A model generated the notes under the pieces. That model had not been told where the DNA came from. It did no database searches and was given only the letters and a program-made list of their open reading frames with translations. From Branchiibius hedensis (GTDB lineage Bacteria; Actinomycetota; Actinomycetes; Actinomycetales; Dermatophilaceae): a DNA stretch of 64,000 nucleotides. The stretch spans positions 3,100,001 through 3,164,000 of the forward strand of contig NZ_UESZ01000001.1 in assembly GCF_900108585.1 (NCBI RefSeq), written 5' to 3'. Positions 33,501 through 41,255 of this stretch are shown piece after piece (the first letter of the stretch is position 1; each line of letters opens with the position of its first letter). The translations under genes and the position numbers were made by a program.

Positions 33501-33830
33501 TTCCGGTGCGATGACCTCGATCGCGGTCAGCAGGGCTGCGACCACGTGTTTGCAGTCGGTCTCCAACGGACACGAACACCGCGACGTCCAACTCACGCGA
33601 CCACGGCCGACGTCGCGAACGTCCACGATGACCGCGTACGGCGTGGCCTCAGATCCGGCGACCAGAGCCGTCAACCGGGTCGGCTCGCCGTACAGCGCGA
33701 TCACTCGTTCGGAGTCGGCGTAACCGACCCCACGCTCGTAGGCAAAGGGGTGCACGGACCGCCGCACGTCCTCGGGGGTCAGCCGGGTCAACCACTTCGC
33801 CGCACGCAGGGTGCTTGCGAATCCGGCCAT
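30585..33830 (-). CDS. SNF2-family ATP-dependent helicase with SWIM zinc finger
   Basis: The ~1081-aa protein starts with a SWIM zinc-binding motif (CSCPLETDCKHVVAALL, near residue 95), a long middle domain, then the SNF2 ATPase: Walker A ADDMGLGKTLQTIALLE, Walker B LDEAQNVKN, motif III TGTPLENSLMDLW and the helicase C lobe ending AGGTGLTLTEADYVFVLDPW and DRAHRIGQ. It should remodel or translocate on DNA or nucleoprotein; the exact role in bacteria is unsettled. ATG at 33830 is used; a GTG ten codons upstream (33860) with AGGGA before it is possible. Confidence 0.92.
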   Translation of the reverse strand: MAGFASTLRAAKWLTRLTPEDVRRSVHPFAYERGVGYADSERVIALYGEPTRLTALVAGSEATPYAVIVDVRDVGRGRVSWTSRCSCPLETDCKHVVAALLTAIEVIAPEAAPPPAPDAWRGRVETWVREAASQAEDKVALGLRFAVTSGPRAGGELMVLLTPTRMGKTGRWHKEVRWSDIEYDASRVYNATQVRALVELRNRFRNSNASRYVYGDTMMLQFADAPVWRALQAVVDAGVALVPGYQQDFPIRFELREREPRVQVQRDPDGGIELHAQLDAIAGGRFIGQPMHAVLAYDDDQGLQILGFGAPVSPIVDALIRDGSLRVPAGDADEFLHVYYPRLAPRIETAEPIEGEIEQPEPLRLRLTLSPAPGAADAPPRIGVRAHMFYAGRFAEEVSLEHTSMRRDRPMERDLIQRLIPVLQPLGLLETVGGLGWWPRAEHVLSDEAALSLIADLEDLRAHEDLLLELSGELPVFEEAGADPLIEIATHQDPDDPDWLNLMVTITIDGESVPIGPLIKALAQDKDVLVLPSGTWFTLDKPDLLRLRDLLAEAREIADRPSGVAINRYQVGLWEELEQLGVVDEQAFAWQATVAALRSRGVDLEATLPDGLKAELRPYQHAGYAWLHTLWTAGLGGVLADDMGLGKTLQTIALLEYARAAGDLDDKPILVVAPSSVVGTWVSEAAKFAPDLRVVPVVQTSARRGGQALGDQISGAHVVVTSYAVLRLDAEAFHTLSWRGLVLDEAQNVKNHQSKTFHAAKRVGAPFTLAITGTPLENSLMDLWAMFALAAPGLYPRPEQFMAIYRKPIESGEKPERLDQLRRRIRPLMLRRTKSEVATDLPDKQIQVQNITLGTKHSTIYRRHLQRERQRMLGLLEDPEANRIAILAALTRLRQLALDPSLVDQEYAARELPAKLAFLVEQIQEVSAEGHRALVFSQFTRFLGRARDALENAGLSTAYLDGSMTAKARQKEIDGFRAGDQAAFLISLKAGGTGLTLTEADYVFVLDPWWNPAAEAQAIDRAHRIGQDKPVTVYRLVSAETIEEKVLALQERKRDLFTQVVDDGGALSGGLTAQDLRGLFE

Positions 33831-33889
33831 GAAACCCAGGGTAGGCGCCAGCACCGACACTGGCGGCGGTCCCTGTGGACAGCACGTCG

Positions 33890-35965
33890 CTAGCGGGGGA
33901 CGGCCTCGTGCAGCTCGGCCAGCCAGACGGCCGCGTTGCCGTCGGAGGGCGCTCGCCAGTCGCCGCGCGGGGACAGCGAGCCCCCGTGCACCACCTTGGG
34001 CCCGTTGGGCAGGGCGGAGCGTTTGAACTGGCTGAAGGCGAAGAACCGTTTGATGAAGACCTCCAGCCAGTGCGTGATGGTCTCCAGGTCATAGCCGGTA
34101 CGCCGATCGGTCGGCATCCCCTCCGGCCAATCACCCAGGGCCGGGTCGTGCCAGGCGTGCCACGCTAGGAAGGCGATCTTGCTGGGCCGGAATCCGTACC
34201 GGAGCACGTGATAGAGGTTGAAATCCTGCAGCGCGTAGGGCCCGATGGCATCCTCGGTCGACTGCGGTTTCTCGTCCTCGCCGGCGGGGACCAACTCGGG
34301 GGAGATCTCCGCGTTGACGATGCCGGCCAGCGTCTGCCCGACCGCCTCGTCGAAGAACTTCTCGGTCACCACCCAGCGGATCAGGTGCTGGATCAGGGTC
34401 TTGGGGATGCCGGAGTTGACCGTGTAGTGCGACATCTGGTCGCCCACACCGTAGGTGCACCAGCCGAGCGCGAGTTCGGACAGATCGCCGGTGCCCAGGA
34501 CGATGCCGCCGCGCTGATTGGCGATCCGGAAGAGGAAATCGGTGCGCAGACCGGCCTGCACGTTCTCGAAGGTCACGTCGTAGACGGGCTCACCCCCAGC
34601 GAACGGGTGCCCCATGTCGGTGAGCATCTGCCGCGCCGCGGGTTTGATGTCCAACTCCTCGAAGGTGACCCCCAATCCTTCGCCGAGCGCGTGCGCGAAC
34701 CCCTTGGAGGTCGATCCGGTCGCGAAGCCGGGCATCGTGAAGGCCAGGATGTCCGAGCGCGGCCGGCCCAGTTTGTCCATCGCCCGTGCGGCGACGATCA
34801 GTGCGTGCGTGGAGTCCAGACCACCGGACACCCCGATGACCACCTTCGGCTGACCGATCGCCCGCAACCGCTGCATCAGGCCGGAGACCTGGATGTTGTA
34901 GGCCTCGTAACAGTCCTGGGCCATCCGGGCCGGGTCGTCCGGCACGAACGGGAAGCGGTCGATCTGCCGCAGCAGGCCCAGGTCGCCGGCGGGCGGCGCG
35001 ACCTCGAAGTCGATGGTGCGGAACGTCCCGGACCAATCGGCGTATGTCCGCGCGTTGTCGTCGATCGAGCCATCGCGCAACCGGTCCTGGCGGATCCGGT
35101 CCAGGTCGATGTCGACGATCGTGGCGACCGGACCCTCCGGGAAACGCTCGGTCTGCCCCAGGAGGCCACCGCATTCGTAGACCATCGTCATGCCGTCCCA
35201 GGACAAGTCTGTCGTCGACTCCCCTTGTCCCGCAGCGGCATACAGGTATGCCGACAGACATCTTGCCGACTGCGCCTGCGACAACAGGTGCCGGTCGTCG
35301 GCTCGCCCGACCGTGATCGGCGACCCGGAGATGTTGGCCATGACCGTCGCACCCGCGAGCGCCGCGACCGAGCTCGGCGGCACCGGCACCCACATGTCCT
35401 CACACACCTCGACGTGCAGCACCAGCCCGGGCAGGTCACTCGCGCTGAACAGCAGGTCGGTGCCGAACGGCACCTGAAGTCCGGCGATCGACGTACGCCG
35501 ATCGGGCGCCCCGGCGCCGAAGGTGAGGGTTTGGCCGGTGATCAGGTCCCCTGCGGCGAAGTGTCGCTTCTCGTAGAACTCGCGGTAGTTGGGCAGGTAG
35601 GACTTCGGCGCGACGCCCAGGATGTGGCCGCGGTGTACGACGACTGCGCAGTTGTAGAGCCGGTTGCCGTGCCGCAGCGGGGCGCCGATGACCAGCAGTG
35701 GCAGCAGGTCGTTGCTGGCCGCGACGATGTCAGCCAGGGCTGCCTCGACCGCGTCGAGCAGCGGGTCCTGCAGCAACAGGTCGTCGATGGCGTAGCCGGA
35801 GAGGGTCAGCTCGGGGAAGATCGCCACGGCGACGTGCTTCTCGTGGCACTCCTGCGCCTGTGCGATCACCGTGGCCGCGTTGGTGGCAGGGTCCGCAATC
35901 GCGGTGGGGGTGGCACACGCAGCTACCCGCGCGAAGCCGTGCGCGTAACTGTTGTAGAAGTCCAT
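33890..35965 (-). CDS. nadE: Glutamine-dependent NAD+ synthetase
   Basis: The 691-aa enzyme makes NAD+ from deamido-NAD+, ATP and glutamine. The N-terminal nitrilase-like glutaminase domain has the triad Glu52 (FPELTLSGY), Lys121 (APKSYLPNYREFYEKRHF) and Cys188 (VEVCEDMW). The C-terminal synthetase domain has the ATP pyrophosphatase loop GVSGGLDST and the GTGDLSELALGW motif. Length fits the actinobacterial fused form. TAGAAT sits 7 nt before the ATG with no Shine-Dalgarno, so the message is probably leaderless. The frame stays open upstream but without conserved content. Confidence 0.97.
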   Translation of the reverse strand: MDFYNSYAHGFARVAACATPTAIADPATNAATVIAQAQECHEKHVAVAIFPELTLSGYAIDDLLLQDPLLDAVEAALADIVAASNDLLPLLVIGAPLRHGNRLYNCAVVVHRGHILGVAPKSYLPNYREFYEKRHFAAGDLITGQTLTFGAGAPDRRTSIAGLQVPFGTDLLFSASDLPGLVLHVEVCEDMWVPVPPSSVAALAGATVMANISGSPITVGRADDRHLLSQAQSARCLSAYLYAAAGQGESTTDLSWDGMTMVYECGGLLGQTERFPEGPVATIVDIDLDRIRQDRLRDGSIDDNARTYADWSGTFRTIDFEVAPPAGDLGLLRQIDRFPFVPDDPARMAQDCYEAYNIQVSGLMQRLRAIGQPKVVIGVSGGLDSTHALIVAARAMDKLGRPRSDILAFTMPGFATGSTSKGFAHALGEGLGVTFEELDIKPAARQMLTDMGHPFAGGEPVYDVTFENVQAGLRTDFLFRIANQRGGIVLGTGDLSELALGWCTYGVGDQMSHYTVNSGIPKTLIQHLIRWVVTEKFFDEAVGQTLAGIVNAEISPELVPAGEDEKPQSTEDAIGPYALQDFNLYHVLRYGFRPSKIAFLAWHAWHDPALGDWPEGMPTDRRTGYDLETITHWLEVFIKRFFAFSQFKRSALPNGPKVVHGGSLSPRGDWRAPSDGNAAVWLAELHEAVPR

Positions 35966-35972
35966 GGCCGCG

Positions 35973-35978
35973 ATTCTA
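35973..35978 (-). promoter_or_regulatory. Candidate -10 hexamer (TAGAAT) for nadE
   Basis: The complement reads TAGAAT, 7 nt before the ATG at 35965, a close match to the actinobacterial TANNNT box for a leaderless mRNA. Confidence 0.45.
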
Positions 35979-36016
35979 TGGGGGTCAGCCACAGTTTCCC
36001 TTGGGAGAATCGAGCG

Positions 36017-36979
36017 ATGACCAGCCCGATCGAGACCCAGCCCCGGCGGTTGCCGGAGGATTTCGACCCGGCCCGGCCGCGGCGTACCGCGTGGGTGTGC
36101 GCGATCCTCGCGCTGCTGTTTGCGCTGGTGGTGGCGTTGCACGGCCAGTTGCCGCACCGCGGTGGCATCACCAACGTCTTCGGGACGCTCCTGCCCTGGC
36201 TGTGGATCCCTGTACTGGTGCTGGTGGTCTGGGCGGCCGCCCGGCGCAGCATCGTCGCGGTCGTCGCCGCGCTGGTCGCGGCCGGGACATGGTTCGCGGT
36301 GTGCGCGCCGTACCTGCTGCCGGCCCGGGATCTCGCCTCGTCCAGCAACCTGCGCGTGATCAGCCAGAACGTGCAGGCGGAGAACCCGGACACGGTCGCC
36401 ACGGTGCGAAACCTGGCCGCACAGAACGCCGATCTGGTGGCGCTGCAGGAGTTCACCCCGACGCAGCGGACCTCGATCACCGACACGCTGAGCGGGTACC
36501 GCTACCACTACGCGATCCAGACGGTCGGCTTGTGGAGCAAGTACCCGATCAGCAACACCCGGGCGATGAGCCTGGGGTTCTCCTGGGCGCGCGCCTTCCG
36601 GGCTGACGTCGCCACGCCGTCGGGGACGGTGCGGGTTTACGTCGTGCACATGGCCTCGGTGCGCTGGAACGAATTCGCCGACCGCAACCTGATGCTGGCG
36701 AATCTGAGCGCCGTCGTGCGAGCCGATCCATCCCAGCGGATCGTGATGATGGGCGACTTCAATGCCGCTTCGACGGATCCGTCGTTCCAGGAGTTGTCCG
36801 CGGCCGCTCCGGAAGCGCGCGGCTCGTCGTTCGGGTTCGGTTTCACCTGGCCTGCTGGCGTCGGACTGATCCGGTTGGATCACGTCTTGCTGCGTGGCGT
36901 CCAGACCCACGAGGTGTCGGTGCTGCCGGCCAACGGCAGTGACCACCGCGCGGTCGAGGCCCAGTTGCGGATACCGTGA
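36017..36979 (+). CDS. Membrane-anchored endonuclease/exonuclease/phosphatase family protein
   Basis: The 320-aa protein has three N-terminal transmembrane helices (residues ~33-110) and an extracytoplasmic EEP-fold domain: SQNVQAENPD (metal-site Asn), ALQEFTP (metal Glu), GDFNAAS and the terminal NGSDHRAVEA with catalytic His. Such proteins cleave phosphodiesters in nucleic acids, lipids or sugars outside the cell; the substrate is unknown. GGGAGA lies upstream of the ATG. It is divergent from nadE and followed within 5 bp by a phosphoribosyltransferase gene. Confidence 0.9.
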   Translation: MTSPIETQPRRLPEDFDPARPRRTAWVCAILALLFALVVALHGQLPHRGGITNVFGTLLPWLWIPVLVLVVWAAARRSIVAVVAALVAAGTWFAVCAPYLLPARDLASSSNLRVISQNVQAENPDTVATVRNLAAQNADLVALQEFTPTQRTSITDTLSGYRYHYAIQTVGLWSKYPISNTRAMSLGFSWARAFRADVATPSGTVRVYVVHMASVRWNEFADRNLMLANLSAVVRADPSQRIVMMGDFNAASTDPSFQELSAAAPEARGSSFGFGFTWPAGVGLIRLDHVLLRGVQTHEVSVLPANGSDHRAVEAQLRIP

Positions 36980-36983
36980 GCGC

Positions 36984-37466
36984 GTGTCCGACACCTCTGA
37001 TGACCGCGAGAATCTGACCTGGCACCTGTTCGGGCAAGCGTCCGGGGAGTTGGCTACGGCCATCGAGGGCTCCGGTTTCGTGCCCGAATTGGTCATCGCC
37101 GTGGCCCGCGGCGGACTGATCCCGGCCGGAGCGATCGCCTACGCGCTGAAGGTGAAGGCGGCCGGGACGTTGAACGTCGAGTTCTACACCGACATCGAGG
37201 AGACCTTGCCCGAGCCGGTCGTGCTGGAACCGCTGCTGGACACCGGTGCTCTGGCCGGCAAGAAGCTGCTGATCGTCGACGACGTCGTCGACTCGGGCAA
37301 GACGCTGGCCCTGGTCGTGGAGTTGCTGCAACCGCACGCCAGCGAGATCCGCACTGCGGTGATCTACAGCAAGCCGACCACGATCATTTCGCCGGACTTC
37401 TCCTGGAAGGCCACCGACCGGTGGATCAACTTCCCGTGGAGCTCCGGCTCCGGTCTGATCCCCTAG
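36984..37466 (+). CDS. Phosphoribosyltransferase domain protein
   Basis: The 160-aa protein carries the PRPP-binding loop LLIVDDVVDSGKTLAL near residues 104-119 and the ARGGLIPAGAIAY segment, the PRTase fold of the xanthine/hypoxanthine type. A hood-domain WINFPWSSG follows at the end. It may salvage a purine base, but could act as a regulatory PRTase homologue. GTG at 36984 follows the previous stop by 5 bp, so co-transcription is likely. Confidence 0.88.
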   Translation: MSDTSDDRENLTWHLFGQASGELATAIEGSGFVPELVIAVARGGLIPAGAIAYALKVKAAGTLNVEFYTDIEETLPEPVVLEPLLDTGALAGKKLLIVDDVVDSGKTLALVVELLQPHASEIRTAVIYSKPTTIISPDFSWKATDRWINFPWSSGSGLIP

Positions 37467-37695
37467 TTTGCCGCCATCGGCCTCGCGGCCCTGGAGTGGG
37501 GACACTCATTTCGCCGCCTTCATGACTCGAAGTCATGAAGCCTGCGAAAACAGTCTGCCCCCGCCGGTTACCTGGGGTCGCGAACCTGCGGTTGCTGGTC
37601 GTCGCGCCCGCGACAGCAGTCTGCCCCCAACCGGTTATCCACAGCGGCCCACGCCGCGCGCTCCCGCGACACCACTGTTGCTGTGAGATGGCCGG
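37467..37695. repeat. Intergenic repeats: hairpin 37510-37548 and a 12-bp direct repeat
   Basis: Imperfect inverted arms 37510-37527 and 37531-37548 share the CTTCATGACT-NGA-AGTCATGAAG core with the hairpin at 15763-15801. CAGTCTGCCCCC at 37551-37562 recurs at 37617-37628, each followed by CCGGTTA two bases later. The hairpin could also end transcription of the upstream pair. Confidence 0.65.
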
Positions 37696-38157
37696 ATGCC
37701 GCGTGGTGCCGATCCCGCTTGGCGACGCGAGTACGAATCCGTCGTCTGGTCCGCGGAGGTCGCCCGGCTGCAACGAATCTTGCTGGTCAAGGCGGCCAGC
37801 CTGACGGGCGTTACTCACGAGCAGCTGGCCCTGGAGCTCGGTGTCTCCCAGACCGGGGTGACGCGGATGCTCGCGAAGGTGTCACGAACGGCAGCCCGAC
37901 AGTTACCGCGCGAAACCCTCCTACCTGCCGCACAGCCCGCGGTCAGCTGGCTCGGCGACCACTTCGGTTTCAGCGCCACGCAGCTCGTCGAGCGGAACTG
38001 GTACCCAACGCCCTACGTCGATCGGGAGATGACGGCCGCAATGTTCGGGTCGGAGGCTGCCGAAGTCGCCGGCGAGCCGCTGGTCGACCTTCACACCGTG
38101 GCACCTACCTACCCCACGCGGCCCAGCGCTACGGCAGCGAGCATCAGTGACGACTGA
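37696..38157 (+). CDS. Hypothetical protein with a helix-turn-helix-like segment
   Basis: The 153-aa product has one recognisable feature, THEQLALELGVSQTGVTRMLAK (about residues 41-62), which fits a Cro/MarR-like helix-turn-helix. The rest is not recognised. The start is uncertain (ATG at 37696 lacks a clear ribosome binding site), and the 3' end overlaps the convergent Nudix gene by 49 bp. It is probably a small transcription factor or a degenerate toxin-antitoxin partner. Confidence 0.55.
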   Translation: MPRGADPAWRREYESVVWSAEVARLQRILLVKAASLTGVTHEQLALELGVSQTGVTRMLAKVSRTAARQLPRETLLPAAQPAVSWLGDHFGFSATQLVERNWYPTPYVDREMTAAMFGSEAAEVAGEPLVDLHTVAPTYPTRPSATAASISDD

Positions 38158-38660
38158 CTCTCGCTATCGGTGATCGTGCCGTCGCCGATCAGGCGCATCA
38201 CCGCGGGCCACGGCACCCGCAGCACCGCGCTGATGCCCTCGCCGAGTTGGTGATCGGAGATCTCCTGCGGCGGATTCGTCAGATCCGTGGCGAGGAACAC
38301 CGTCGTCCACGCGCGGCAGACCCCGTTGAGGCTGTTGAACTCCCCCACTCGTTGCCACGTCCGGGCGACGACGCCGGTCTCCTCCAGCAGTTCCCGGGCC
38401 GCCGCGACCTCCGGAGCCTGCCCGTCGGTGCCGCCGGCGACGACCTCCAAGGTCTTACCCACCGTGTAGCGGTCCATCTCGACCAGCAGCACGTCGTCGT
38501 CATCGGTCATCGCGACAACCGACACCGCCGGATGCTGCAACTCGACCACCCCGTAGATCCCCGGCGACCCGTCGGGTCGGATCACCTCGTCCTCGACAAC
38601 CCGGATCCAGTTGTTGTCGTAGACGATTCGGGTGCTCAGCTGTTGCCAGGCATCACTCAT
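38109..38660 (-). CDS. Nudix hydrolase (ADP-ribose-pyrophosphatase-like)
   Basis: The 183-aa protein has the core Nudix helix RELLEETGV with an upstream GGTDGQAPEV segment; the spacing is one residue short of the canonical box and the first Glu is replaced, so it is a variant. N-terminal strands (YDNNWIRVVEDEVIRPDG) resemble ADP-ribose pyrophosphatases. It should hydrolyse a nucleoside diphosphate linked compound. Its start overlaps the crotonase stop by 4 bp, so the two are coupled. Confidence 0.88.
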   Translation of the reverse strand: MSDAWQQLSTRIVYDNNWIRVVEDEVIRPDGSPGIYGVVELQHPAVSVVAMTDDDDVLLVEMDRYTVGKTLEVVAGGTDGQAPEVAAARELLEETGVVARTWQRVGEFNSLNGVCRAWTTVFLATDLTNPPQEISDHQLGEGISAVLRVPWPAVMRLIGDGTITDSESQSSLMLAAVALGRVG

Positions 38661-39460
38661 CGACGCGCGCGATCGGCGTACGTCGGCGTCTCACGTTTGA
38701 GGCCGGCCACCCGGGCAGCCTTGTGGTTGCGTCCGAGCAGAAGCGGCAGTTGCTCGCGCCGCTCGGCGGCGAAGAGTCGCCGCGGGGATACCCCACCAGC
38801 CTTGTCGAAGAGCCGCTTGGCGGCGGCGAGGGCGTCCGGGGAGCGTTCGGTGAGTTGGTGCGCCAGGGCCAGCGCATCGTCGTACGGCGAGAGGCTGACC
38901 TGGCCGGCCAACCCGAGTTCGTGCGCGCGGGCGCCCGTGATCACCTCGGCGGTCATCGTCAAGCGCTTCGCCGTCTCGACCCCGACCAGCTCGGACAGTG
39001 AGCGCACCCCGGTCATGTCCGGGATCAGGCCCCACTTACCCTCCAGGACAGACCATTTCGCCTCCGGGTGGGTGATTCGGAAGTCCGCGGCCAGCGCGAT
39101 CTGGATCCCGCCGCCGTAGCAGTGTCCTTCGACCGCCGCGATCACCGGCACTGGCAGCCGGCGCCATGCCCAGCAGGCCTCCTGGAAGCGGTTGGTGCCG
39201 CGGATCGGGTTGGGCACGAAGCCCAGGTACAGCTTCTTGGGGTCCTTGCCCACCGACGCAAAATCGAGTCCGGCGCAGAAGGAGTCGCCGGCTCCGGCCA
39301 GGACGACGGCCCGCACCGAACGATCAGCGCGCAGCCGCTGCGCAGTCTGCACCAGTTGCGCCAGCAACGGCAGCGTGAGCGAGTTGAGCTTGCTCGGACG
39401 GTTCAGGTGCACCCGGGCGATCTGATCAGCGATGTCGCACGTGACGAGCTCTTCAGCCAT
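38657..39460 (-). CDS. Enoyl-CoA hydratase/isomerase (crotonase) family protein
   Basis: The 267-aa protein has both oxyanion-hole stretches of crotonases: AGAGDSFCAGLDF (~55-67) and EGHCYGGGIQIALAADFRI (~110-128). The second catalytic region GKWGLIPDMTGVRSL has Asp instead of the hydratase Glu pair, as in many isomerase-like members. It acts on acyl-CoA thioesters in the cytoplasm, perhaps in fatty-acid degradation. It precedes the Nudix gene with a 4-bp overlap. Confidence 0.9.
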   Translation of the reverse strand: MAEELVTCDIADQIARVHLNRPSKLNSLTLPLLAQLVQTAQRLRADRSVRAVVLAGAGDSFCAGLDFASVGKDPKKLYLGFVPNPIRGTNRFQEACWAWRRLPVPVIAAVEGHCYGGGIQIALAADFRITHPEAKWSVLEGKWGLIPDMTGVRSLSELVGVETAKRLTMTAEVITGARAHELGLAGQVSLSPYDDALALAHQLTERSPDALAAAKRLFDKAGGVSPRRLFAAERREQLPLLLGRNHKAARVAGLKRETPTYADRARR

Positions 39461-39469
39461 CCAGCAAGG

Positions 39470-40726
39470 TTAATCCGATAGTTCGTCCAAGGCCTGCTGC
39501 TGGAAGTTGTGCCCGCGCCACTCGTAGCCCACGACCTGGATGAACGGTGCCACCATCACGATCAGCAGACACACCGGGACGGACACTCCTGCCGCCGCCA
39601 ACACGATGGCCAGACCCAACACGATCAGCGCCGAGGCGATCATCCAGGCGTAGAGCCAGGACCACACCGGCAGCAGGGCCAGGTGGATGACGTAGATCGA
39701 CACGATGTAGATCGCGATCGGGACCGCGATGAAGGTGATGACCTGGGTCGCCGACAACTCGGTGTGGTGCTCGACGTAGAGCCCGGCCAGGTGCAGTGCG
39801 GCACCCACGGCGACGATCGAGCCGAAGACGATGATGTGGCCGTAGCCGAAGAGCCAGGCGTACTGCGGCCGGTGCTCCAAGACTTTGCCGAACGGGTTGA
39901 TGAAGTAGATCCACCACAGTCCGAAGGTCAGGCCGACTCCGGCGATGACGACGGCCACCGCATCCCAGGTCCAGTGGCCACCATGCTCACCGCCCAGGAC
40001 GCCCGTGGACGAGGCGATCGTGCCGACCAGTCCTTCGCCCAGGGCGATGATCGCGAACAGCGAGTAGCGCTCGGCGATGTGGTGCGGGTGCCACGGGGTG
40101 GGTTTGGCAGTCGATTCCGCCCAGCCGGGGACCAGCATCTCGAAGACGGTCAGCGCCGTCGTCAGGCACAACGTCGGGACGAGCGGCAGTTCGACGATCG
40201 CGACAACAACCCAGCCGATCTGCGCCAGACCAACCCCTTTGGCGTAGCGCAGCGCCGTCGCCCGGTACTCCGGCGATTGCTTGGCCACCCGTAACCATTG
40301 GGAGATCATCGCCACGCGCATCACGACGTACCCCGCGACGATCACCCGGTTGTCGAGGTGGTGACCCTCCTCGATCGACTGGAACATCGCCGGGATGCCC
40401 AGGGCCAGGATGACGACACCCACCATCTGGACCATCGTCATGGCGCGGTAGACCCAGTCGTCGGTGTCGAACGCTGACGCGAACCAGGTGAAGTTGATCC
40501 AGGCCCAGGTGATCGCGAAGGTCGCGAAACCGAAGCCGAGCAGCGCGGGCAGGATGTGGCCCTCGGCGGTGACCTCGGCCAGGTAGGTCGCCGCGACCCC
40601 GACCGCGATCACGAAGGTGAGGTCGAAGAGCAACTCCAGCGGGCTGGAGACGCGGCCTTCTTCGTGGGGGTCGCGGCCGCTCATGCGCCGGATCCGGTGC
40701 ACTTGGGCGTGCGTGTGGTCGGTCAT
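39470..40726 (-). CDS. Low-temperature-requirement protein A (LtrA) family membrane protein
   Basis: The 418-aa protein has about twelve membrane helices and the LtrA hallmark region VSSPLELLFDLTFVIAV near the N-terminus, plus HHIAERYSLFAIIALGEGLV in the middle. The family is named for cold sensitivity in Listeria, but the biochemical role is unknown. ATG at 40726 was chosen because AGCAGGTGA precedes it; a start 14 codons upstream is possible. The 3' end is 9 bp from the crotonase start. Confidence 0.92.
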   Translation of the reverse strand: MTDHTHAQVHRIRRMSGRDPHEEGRVSSPLELLFDLTFVIAVGVAATYLAEVTAEGHILPALLGFGFATFAITWAWINFTWFASAFDTDDWVYRAMTMVQMVGVVILALGIPAMFQSIEEGHHLDNRVIVAGYVVMRVAMISQWLRVAKQSPEYRATALRYAKGVGLAQIGWVVVAIVELPLVPTLCLTTALTVFEMLVPGWAESTAKPTPWHPHHIAERYSLFAIIALGEGLVGTIASSTGVLGGEHGGHWTWDAVAVVIAGVGLTFGLWWIYFINPFGKVLEHRPQYAWLFGYGHIIVFGSIVAVGAALHLAGLYVEHHTELSATQVITFIAVPIAIYIVSIYVIHLALLPVWSWLYAWMIASALIVLGLAIVLAAAGVSVPVCLLIVMVAPFIQVVGYEWRGHNFQQQALDELSD

Positions 40727-40777
40727 TTTCACCTGCTGCAACGGTCGGGGGCTGACGTCGCGAAGCATACTGGCCCC

Positions 40778-41248
40778 ATGAGCGATCTCTCCCGAGCTGA
40801 ACAGGACGCCGTCGATCGCGGTATCGCCATCGAGGTCATCGAGCGACCGCCGTCCAACTCACTGCAGGAGGCGGCCGACGCACAAGGCATCAGCACCGCT
40901 GACATCGTGAAAACCCTTGTGCTGAAACGACACGACGGTGACTACCTGCTGGTCCTGGTGCCCGGCGACCGACAGATCGACTGGGCCAAGCTGCGAGCGG
41001 TCGTCGGGGTCAACAAGCTTCGACTTCCCGACGCCGACGACGCCCTCGCAGCAACGGGATACGCGCGCGGCACCATCACCCCGTTTGGCGCAGAAGGCAA
41101 CTGGCCGGTCTATGCCGACTCGAGCATCGTCGGCCGCCGGATCTCGATGGGAGCCGGCGCACCAGGTCGCAGCCTCTGGGTTGAGGCCGACGACCTGGTG
41201 CGGGGCTTCGAGGCGACCGTGGCCGACATCAGCAAGCCGGCCGCGTAG
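40778..41248 (+). CDS. YbaK/ProX-type aminoacyl-tRNA deacylase
   Basis: The 156-aa protein has the YbaK fold: the catalytic-site Lys in ADIVKTLVLK, LVLVPGDRQIDWAKLR and the GTITPFG loop in the C-terminal half. Such enzymes hydrolyse mischarged Cys-, Ala- or Ser-tRNAs in trans. A CATACT hexamer 6 nt before the ATG is a weak leaderless-type promoter. The gene is divergent from ltrA and converges on the helicase. Confidence 0.9.
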   Translation: MSDLSRAEQDAVDRGIAIEVIERPPSNSLQEAADAQGISTADIVKTLVLKRHDGDYLLVLVPGDRQIDWAKLRAVVGVNKLRLPDADDALAATGYARGTITPFGAEGNWPVYADSSIVGRRISMGAGAPGRSLWVEADDLVRGFEATVADISKPAA

Positions 41249-41255
41249 GGCTAGC

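Noticed and set aside
34208-36016. Plus-strand open frame before the endonuclease-fold gene
   Set aside because: It is antisense to nadE with no conserved sequence. The membrane protein proper starts at 36017 with a ribosome binding site.
35966-37096. Possible 370-residue N-terminal extension of nadE
   Set aside because: NadE is complete from 35965, and the extension runs antisense to two recognised genes.
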